Positions 56,484 to 64,000 of a stretch of 64,000 nt of DNA are shown in pieces. Within the stretch, counting starts at the first letter, position 1, and each line of letters opens with the position of its first letter. The position numbers were made by a program, and so were the translations under genes. This DNA is from Apiosordaria backusii (Eukaryota; Ascomycota; Sordariomycetes; Sordariales; Lasiosphaeriaceae). A model generated the notes under the pieces. That model was given only the letters and a program-made list of their open reading frames with translations, had not been told where the DNA came from and did not search any database. Location of the stretch: the NCBI GenBank assembly GCA_030549205.1, contig JAUKTV010000001.1, positions 2,170,001-2,234,000 on the forward strand, written 5' to 3'.

Positions 56484-59065
56484 ATGAACATCACCTTCCC
56501 AGGGTCTATGTCTCTGGATTCAGGTAATTGCCCGTTGTATTCGCCACTAGCCTGGACATGCAGGGAACACTTGGTCACTGACAATGGACTTGGCTGTCAA
56601 TCTATTTAGTCGACTACGATCCGATCGCACACCTCAACCTCCTATTCTCCCACCCATCCACAGTATCCTCGGTTGCGCGCGTATCTACGACGATCCAAAA
56701 ACACAAAGATGAACTCTCCAAATCCATTGCTTCGCTGGAAACGGCGCAAGCTTACGGCCCCGACTCGTCGCTAGAAAGAATGCAGTCGGCCCAGGCCGAG
56801 CTGGCCTCCTTATTCCAGCGCATTGAAAGTGTTCGCAGCCGGGCTCTGCAGACGGAACGCGACATCACCACCATGACGGCCGACATTAAACGTCTGGATG
56901 GCACCAAGCGCAACTTGACCCTTAGCATGACCGCCCTGAAACGCCTGCAGATGCTGACAACGGCCTACGAACAACTCCGAGGACTTGCTCGAACCCGTCA
57001 GTACCGCGAATGCGCCGGCCTTTTGCAAGCCGTACTGCAGCTCATGCGCCACTTCAATAGCTACCGGAGCATTGAACAGATCGCCGTGCTAAGCCGGAAC
57101 GTCAGCGAGCTTCAACGGGAACTTCTGGAGCAAGTGTGTGAGGATTTCGAAATCGCGTTTGCCAAGGGGGAGGTTGGCGCCCGTCGCGGGGTTCTCGTAG
57201 AGGCCTGTTTGGTGATGGATGCTTTAGGGGATCATGCAAAAACTCGACTGGTGACTTGGTATGTCAATACAGAGCTGCGCGAGTACCGTCAGGTCTTTAG
57301 GGGCAACGATGAAGCCGGGAGCTTGGACAACATTGGGCGGCGCTATGCATGGTTCAAACGCACCCTAAAGACGCACGAGGAGGAGCACGCTGCAATTTTC
57401 CCACCACATTGGCGCGTCAATGAGACGCTAGCCATGTCTTTCTGTGACGGGACGAGGGAGGACTTCAAGGGCATTTTGGAAAAGAGCATACGGAGGACTG
57501 ATGGAGCCAAACTCGACGTCAATTTGCTGCTTAGCTGCCTGCAGGAAACCATGGACTTTGAGCAAGGCCTTGAAAGACGTTTTGCAAGCGAACCAAGGGC
57601 CAGCATTGACACGCTCAGTTCGGCAGACGACCGGGTACAGAACTTCAATGGGTCAATATCCGTGGCCTTTGAGCCATACCTGAGTCTGTGGGTCGAGTCG
57701 CAGGGCAAAGCGCTGGCGAACATGATCCCAAAGTACAAACAGCAGCCACTCCTTCCAGCCGACGAGGAGTTCTCACCACAGGCAGTAATACCCTCCGCCA
57801 TTGAATTATTCCACTTCTACAAAGTTACTCTGTCGCAATGCGCCAAGTTGTCTACGGGCGAGCGGTTGCTTGATCTGACAAAGACACTGGCCAAGTACTT
57901 GGACGAGTATGCCCAGCAAGTTCTACTCGGCTTTCTACAACGCGGTGGGGCCCAAGGACCACCTATCGAGGACATTATCCTTGTGCTCAATACCGCAGAC
58001 TTTTGGCATACCAACACCGATCAGCTAGAAGAATTCATCAAGAAGCGCATTGAGCCGGATATGATGTCTCGAGTAGACCTCTCCGACCAGTCGGATGCCT
58101 TCATGGGTGTTGCAAGCGCTTCGGTGATGGCTCTGGTCGCCAAAGTCGAGTTGGAATGTGAATCCGCTTGGCGTGAGATGAAAAACACCAACTGGTCACG
58201 CATGGAAAGCGTCTCGGATCACAGTTCGTACGTGAGCGAGCTCCTGAAACACGTGAACGGAAAGGCGGAGGAGATCTTGCCGCTTGTTGTGAAGCAACAG
58301 TATGCCCGCACGTTCTGTGACAACCTCGTCGATCATCTTGCGAACGCCTACATTACAAATGTGGTCCAGTGCCGCCCCGTTTGTGAAACTGGCGCTGAGC
58401 AGATGCTTCTGGACAAGTATGTCCTCACGAAATCCTTGGAGAATCTCATGTCGTTCCACACGGCATCGTCTTCGGCGCAACCTCCAGCGTCATTCGTCAA
58501 GCATGTCAACACATCTATGACCCGTATGGATCCCTTACTCAAAACCCTCCAAGTCCGTCCCTCGCCACCAGAGGGTCTCGTTCAAGCTTATCTTATTCAT
58601 ATCGGTGACCGGTCCGACACCAACTTCCGCAAGATTCTGGAGCTCAAGGGAGTACGGAGGGCAGACCAGGCGCATCTGCTTGAGCTGTTTGCCATTCACC
58701 GGGAGGGAACTGCGGCTGGAGGCAAGCTTGTTCAAAGCTCTGCCCTCTTGACGCCACTTCTAAACTCCACCTCAAGTGGACTTGGAAGTACCGCAGTGGC
58801 AGGAAGCAGTAGTCTTGCCGCAGGATTGGGCGGAGGCGGGTTGCAGACTAGGTTTGATGCCGCGTCTCTCGGAGAGAGACTATTGACTGCGGCCAGAGAT
58901 AGTGCAGAAAGAGCGGGTGTTGGGGCGGCGACAGGGGAAGGGGCCACAATCAATGAAAATTTGAGGAATATTGGGAACTTTTTCAGAAGGGACATTGGTG
59001 GTCTGGGAGCACGGTTCGGGAGAAGAGATATCACTCCCACGAATAACAGTAGGCCTGACGAATAG
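56484..59065 (+). CDS. VPS53: Vps53, GARP complex subunit
   Basis: Exon 1 is only 40 nt (56484-56523), the intron 56524-56609, and exon 2 56610-59065, ending in TAG; 831 aa. The spliced N-terminus reads MNITFPGSMSLDSVDYDPIA, then HLNLLFSHPSTVSSVARV, the start typical of Vps53, and is followed by a long N-terminal coiled coil (about residues 30-130, QAELASLFQRIESVRSRALQ and neighbours). The rest is helical rod typical of CATCHR-family tethers. The C-terminus is a Gly/Ala-rich, probably disordered tail. Vps53 with Vps51, Vps52 and Vps54 forms the GARP tether that captures endosome-derived vesicles at the trans-Golgi network (and the related EARP at recycling endosomes). The length matches the family. 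Confidence is high; the only doubt is the tiny first exon, which is strongly supported by family similarity. Confidence 0.93.
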
Positions 59066-59541
59066 TCGTGTTGATGAGTTAAGGGTGGGTAAAAAAGGGC
59101 GACAAAATACTTTTGGCAGTAGAAGCGATATGGATAGAGTTACTTGCATGAATCTCTGTATATCATTAGCTGGTGAAAGGCGTTGCAACAAATTAAATTT
59201 ATACCAACCAACCTCGGTCGATGTCTGGGAACGAGACTCAGGGGCTGTTTGGCAAGGGTTAGGGTTGTGGCTGAACAAGATGTGATAACTTACCAAATGT
59301 GACATGTCTTTGATTCCTTCAACACCACACTCGTTCATCAATTGACTTAAAACAACAACCTATCTCATCGGATTCATCACCTGTGTAGGAGACTCTTGAA
59401 AGCATCTCAATTGGCACAATAACTGCCCATCACACCCAAGACTTGTTCAACTTCAACTCGGGCAATCAACATCTGAAGTTCACAACTTGGCTGAGAATTG
59501 CGGGGCAAAAGACAACTCTCATTTGAGTCTTTGAGGACATC
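59066..59541. other. Intergenic region between VPS53 and NPR2
   Basis: 476 bp with the VPS53 3' end and the NPR2 promoter. A telomere-like GGGTTAGGGTT is at 59256-59266, about 275 bp before the NPR2 start. Confidence 0.6.
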
Positions 59542-61283
59542 ATGATTCAGGGCATATTCTATGCCCGCTTCTTTCCCCAAGAAGGTATGACTCTTTCTCT
59601 CATATTTTCAACATGGCCGATACTGACCAATTTGAAGGAACAAAGATAGTGGCTCAGTCACCGCCTGGCTGCATCGTCCCCGTCACAACTCCGAGCCCCA
59701 ATACCGCTCCCGCTCTATCAACCACTACCAACAACCTCAATGCTAGTATCACTTCTGCATCAACTACAACTGCCACTTCGACTACCACGCCAACTACCAA
59801 GCCTCCATTATTTGACTTTTCGGTTCTCTCTGAATACATCATTCCTCGAGAACCGTTTCGCAACAGGTACATTACTGTGACCGATCCGGACAATAAGTAC
59901 CTTGTCCTCGGTTTTCCTGTGTCTATCCCGGATCACCGGTACCACCGCAATGAGTTCATCTTCAATTTTGGTCTCGTAGTTGACCATGATGTCGATCAAG
60001 TCCCTTATGAGCGAGTTGTTCGCCGACTGGCGATAACCTTTGCAGAAATGGAGAAGCAGAGTGGATATCTCAGTCAGGATACGACCAAAGTCCAGAATGA
60101 ATGCGCGTGGGGTGAGAGAAGAGACAAGAACGAGGATGGGACCTTCTTCTCAACCAGAAGGCCGATTGAGAGCTTGCTGGAGATCATCAAGGAGGATCTG
60201 AATAACTACGGGGAGTGCATGATTCCCGTTGGTACGTATATTATCACACGTCCTCCTGTGAACTTTTGCTGACACTCATTAGACGACGCAAACACCATCA
60301 ACATGAAGCTCTTCCCCTACCACCCCAACCCCCCAGAAGTCAAAGGCTGGCACGTCCCAGTAGCCAAGATGAAATTCGCCGACATCGTCGACCCAACCTG
60401 GGACTTGACCCTTCAACGAGTAATCGCCCACATCGACGGCGTCTCCGACGTCCGACGCATCGCCTTTGCAGCAGACGTCTCATTGGAACTAACCCAGCTG
60501 GCCCTCCGCCACCTCCTCTACTACGACACCATCCTCCTTCTGGACATGTTCTTCTTCAGCGCCTGCTACGCCCCGAGACCTGGAATCCACGATTTCATCG
60601 CCAACGCCGACGGCATGGTAGACGAATGTGCGAATTACGTCTGCGTCGGCGCCCTTAGGAGCAGCTCCAGCGACAACAAATCATCCAACCCTGGGTCTTC
60701 AACCACCACCCTCAACAATAGTTCCACCCTCGGCTCTTTTTCCACCACTCCTAGGTCGTCATCTCATCATTTGTCTACTTCCCCAAGTAATCTCTCCCCA
60801 GAATCCCACAGCCGCCGTCCTGCCTCCCCCTCCCACAACCCTACCTCGTTGTCAACAGAACGCGGCCATCGCCTACCAAATTACCTCCTCATCAAACTAA
60901 TGACCACCTTCGCGCCTTCAAAGACAGTGATGGAGTGGCTTAAAATGCACATGGACGCAGGGATTGACGTCCTCCGCTTCGTTGACGTCCGTCGTCTTGT
61001 TCAATTTGGGGTAATTAAGGGGTGCTTATGCCGTGTTCACAAACACGTAGTTTCCAAACAGTATCTAGCGTCACTAGCGACAGGGCAGAGCAGGAGGCTG
61101 ACGGAGAGGGAAGCGGCTGGTAGGATATCGGGGGGAAGGGATCCTCTGCAAAAGTACACGGACGGGTGTCATACTTTTGATCAGATCATCACGGAGATGG
61201 ACTTGACGGATGCGGAGGTGATGGAACGCCTCAAGGGGTTTAAGGGGGCGCCGGCGGGGGATTTGACTGTGCTTTATCGCTGA
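59542..61283 (+). CDS. NPR2: Npr2 (NPRL2), SEACIT/GATOR1 subunit
   Basis: Three exons: 59542-59584, 59638-60231 and 60283-61283, with introns of 53 and 51 nt whose phases restore a single frame of 545 aa. The first exon encodes MIQGIFYARFFPQEG, the characteristic N-terminus of NPRL2, followed by TKIVAQSPPGCIVP; the later open frame beginning at 59613 lacks this and is not the true start. The middle carries the longin-like domain (FSVLSEYIIPREPF, FIFNFGLVVDHDVDQVPYE). A Ser/Thr-rich insert (residues about 285-360) interrupts the C-terminal part, which resumes at PNYLLIKLMTTFAPSKTVME and ends with a winged-helix-like segment (CHTFDQIITEMDLTDAEVME). Npr2 pairs with Npr3 and acts with Iml1 to inhibit TORC1 on amino-acid or nitrogen limitation at the vacuole. 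The identification is firm. Confidence 0.95.
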
Positions 61284-61569
61284 GGCACGGACGGAAGTGT
61301 CACATGGTTTTGGTCGTGGTGAACGATGATCATGGGCACAACTGCAGCTTGCGTGATAATCCTGTAGCATGGGTAATGAATTATTTTGGGGTTGGTTCCT
61401 TTTTGGTCTACCGCTCTAGTCGACCCCATGCCAGTTCATCTACATAGGCTCAAAAATTGTACAGGGAGTATATCCTATACACCTGATATAAATACAACGA
61501 CACCGTACAACTCAGATAATGAGTTACCACCTCGTAGCGTTTTACCTACTTCTTTTTAGCCCTACCCCT
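61284..61569. other. Convergent 3' region between NPR2 and the tyrosyl-tRNA synthetase gene
   Basis: 286 bp, AT-richer, non-coding; it must hold the polyadenylation signals of both genes. Confidence 0.6.
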
Positions 61570-63737
61570 CTACCAGCCATGCTTCTCCTCCGACTTTTCA
61601 TCATCCAGACGCTCAATCTCCTCAGCAGCCCACTGCTCATCATCGGCTTTGAAATAGTCCTCCTCATGGTCGACCCCGAGCTCCTTTTCCTGTTCCCAAA
61701 TCTCGCCCATGAGCTGCTTGGTCAACTTCCTGACAGCAATGGGATTGCTGTCTGGGAACTTGATTAAGCCGCGCCGCGCCTTCTCGTCCTCGTTGTCGTC
61801 CTTCAGGTTAGCCCTCACCTCCTCGGGCGTCATGCGGCCCGCCCTGAGCGCCTTGAGCTGGTCGCGAAGCTGGCGCAGCGCACCGGTGCCGGGCTCGCCG
61901 GGGTATGTCTTGCCGGACGCCTTCCACTCCTCGTCGCTGACCATCTCAATCATGCGAATGTTGTGCTTGCCCTTGCGGAGGATGAGCATCTTGCCGTCGA
62001 TGAGGTAGTTCCTTGTTTCCTGCGCGTACCAGAGCCTGATCGGGGTGAAGGTGAGCAGTGAGTGTTCCATCACCTTTTGGTCGTCGAAGCGCTTGTGCCC
62101 GGGCATGCCGCCGACGTAGGCGGCTTGTTGCGAGGCCAGGCGGTGACCTTCTGTGGTGCTGCTTGCGAGGCCGGCGGCGTAGAGGATGCGGCCGATGGAC
62201 TTGCCCAAGATGAGGGATTCGGGTAGTTGCATATCTATCTGGGGGGCGTTGGCGAGAGTGAGTGGCGTGCCGTCGGTTTCTGACTTGGGTAACTTCAGGG
62301 TGACACCGGGAATGGTAATCTCTTTGCCGTACATTTGCTGGTGGTTCAAGGCTGTCCTGTTCGCCGCGTTCATGCCGTGGGCCAAAGCCACTACTTCAAA
62401 AGCTAACAAGTGCTGGGCAACTCTCTCAGCTGGGTTTTGGTTGTGGATTCTCATTGCCTCATCGATGTTCTCCAAAGGCAGAAAGGTGAAAAGCTTGAGC
62501 AGCTTCTCGACTTCGTCATCGGATCGCCGCACAAAGTAGCCGTAGAGATCGAACTCGGAGGTCTTGAACTTGTCGAGCCAAATAGCATTGTCGGCACTCT
62601 TTCCAAACTTGACACCAGCTGAGTCTGTCAAAAGGGGGACGGTGAAACCGACTGGGTCATCCATAGGCCCTCCTGGCATCTTGTGTTGTGGATCCGGCTC
62701 GTTATCCCTAACAATCTTGACCACATCAATGCCGGTTACGATGTTCCCATACTGGTCCGACCCGCCAATCTGCATCTGGATTCCGTTTGCGCTGTACATA
62801 TGCCACCAGTCCCAACCTTGCATGAGCGGGTAGGTGAATTCTGCGAAGGACATGCCATCGCCTTTTGACATTTTGTTCTTGACTCTGTAGAGCAGGATCA
62901 GTCACGAGTTCCACGTAGGCAAACAAGCTGAAAACCACAACTTACGTATCACGGGATAGTAATGGCCCCATCCTCATGGAATCCCCTAACCTCTTGAGGA
63001 CCTCGATCATCGGAAGCGAGTTCCACCACGTCGAATTGTTCACGACAGCACGTCTCGATGACCATTTCTTCTCGAAGTTCCGCCTCCTTGCCTGCTCTTC
63101 GACATTCATCCACATGGCCTTGAGCTGGTAGTGTATCTTGGTCAAGTTCATCGTGAGATCGATTCTCTTGATAGGCGTTCGACTGACCAACCGATCAGTG
63201 GGATCGCCAATCTTCGCCGTCGCTCCACCGATCAGAGTATAAGCTGGGTAGCCGTGCATATACATCCAGAAAATCGGCATGAGTGGGAGAAGATGGCCGA
63301 TGTGTAAGGAGCTCGCGGTAGGGTCAATGCCGGTGTAAGCGCCAATCCGTTTTTGCCTCATCAGTTCACGGATAGCACCGTGAGATCTTCCTCCCCAGTT
63401 GAAGTCAGCCATAACTATTCCCGAAAACAGCGCACTTCAAGTTTACCTCAGCACCAGATTTCAAGACCTACCCAGCTGTGTCCTTCACAAAACCCCGCTC
63501 AACAAACATGTCCCATGTATTTTGAATCTCTCCCTTCTTGATCTTCTCAGCTCTTTCGTCCCATTCAGCCGCCGCCTGGTCAATCTTGGCCTGATACTTG
63601 GGGCCGTACCATGACTTTTTGCCGCGCTGTTGGACGTAGGTATATATTGGGCTGCCACCAGCCATGGACTTCATAGTTAGCAAGCATCTTCGGCAGACGG
63701 AGCCCCTGCTCAGGAGCGTCCCTGGTCCGAACGCCAT
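61570..63737 (-). CDS. cyt-18: Mitochondrial tyrosyl-tRNA synthetase, CYT-18-like
   Basis: Three exons on the minus strand: 63737-63472, 63386-62946 and 62884-61570, joined by GT-AG introns (85 and 61 nt) with matching phases, giving 673 aa, close to the roughly 670 aa I recall for Neurospora CYT-18. Family landmarks are WDMFVERGFVKDTAG at the end of exon 1, IGAYTGIDPTASSLHIGHLL (HIGH signature), IGGATAKIGDPTDR, then QIGGSDQYGNIVTGID and the KMSKS-like VKFGKSADNAIW. The C-terminal part (LIDGKMLILRKGKHNIRMIE) is the S4-like tRNA-binding region. The product charges mitochondrial tRNA-Tyr, and in CYT-18 relatives also folds mitochondrial group I introns for splicing. The start at MAFGPGTLLSRGSVCRRCLL gives a basic, mitochondrial-targeting-like N-terminus; the frame stays open to an ATG at 63947. 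Confidence 0.95.
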
Positions 63738-64000
63738 TGCGGCGGTTGACTGCGCTACGGTTGCTTTACCGCCGATGAAGTCGTGTGAAGGTTTGCCTTG
63801 GCACCGTGGCTTGCTGAATAGGGGCGAGTAGTCGGTGGAATATGTCGACGTGATCAGTAAACGTCCAGACTCCAGACCTGCTGGATGTCTCGAAGCACAC
63901 TGGTGCGGCGGCCAAGCTCGAAATTTTTGGATCAAAGCTCGGGCCATGTTGCTCTCATACAAGGATCACTGTCCTGGGCTTGTGACAGTGACGTCTGGAG
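63738..64000. other. Upstream region of the tyrosyl-tRNA synthetase gene
   Basis: The frame of exon 1 stays open through an ATG at 63947, so part of this could be coding if the longer start is used; otherwise it is 5' leader. Confidence 0.5.

Noticed and set aside
59613..59637. ATG at 59613 as the NPR2 start
   Set aside because: This ATG lies inside the first intron; the spliced exon at 59542 gives the conserved NPRL2 N-terminus.
1..64000. CRISPR arrays, rRNA or prophage-like segments
   Set aside because: No regularly spaced repeats, no rRNA-like sequence and no phage genes; spliced genes show that this is a fungal nuclear sequence.

Overview
The window is nuclear DNA of a filamentous ascomycete, most likely a Sordariomycete close to the Sordariales. 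The signs are short GT-AG introns (about 50-95 nt) with CTRAC-type branch sites, low-complexity Ser/Thr/Pro/Gln stretches in regulatory proteins, and a mitochondrial tyrosyl-tRNA synthetase that closely resembles Neurospora CYT-18 as I remember it. I see no bacterial, viral or organellar segment, no rRNA, no convincing tRNA and no CRISPR array.

The layout is uneven. Positions 1-50000 are gene-poor. They hold the tail of a fungal transcription factor (1-628), a long uninterrupted gene desert (629-13017), a nuclear protein with a conserved Myb/SANT-like module (13018-15000), an ER GH47 EDEM-type mannosidase with a C-terminal PA domain (21824-25315), adenine phosphoribosyltransferase (26348-27263, minus), a SET-domain protein (31954-33489, minus), a tiny tail-anchored-type membrane protein (35200-35565), a secreted Thr/Ser/Pro repeat protein (36735-38220) and an F-box-like protein with cysteine pairs (43247-44710). 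Positions 50000-64000 are gene-dense and house-keeping: a DUF3176 multi-pass membrane protein, a membrane ZZ/EF-hand protein, Vps53 (GARP tethering complex), Npr2 (SEACIT/GATOR1 inhibitor of TORC1) and the mitochondrial tyrosyl-tRNA synthetase. Neighbouring genes are not operons; each has its own promoter. The ZZ/EF-hand gene and VPS53 are divergent, and NPR2 and the synthetase gene are convergent.

The points most worth checking are: a one-base disruption of the EDEM reading frame in a G6 run; an inverted-repeat, MITE-like element of about 220 bp at 9832-10052; a 12-bp minisatellite inside two long overlapping minus-strand open frames (5478-7092); several possible orphan ORFs in the deserts; and the unassigned nuclear regulator downstream of the 12-kb desert. 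No single clearly new multi-gene system is visible. The deserts could hold long non-coding transcripts or long 5' leaders, but sequence alone cannot show this.
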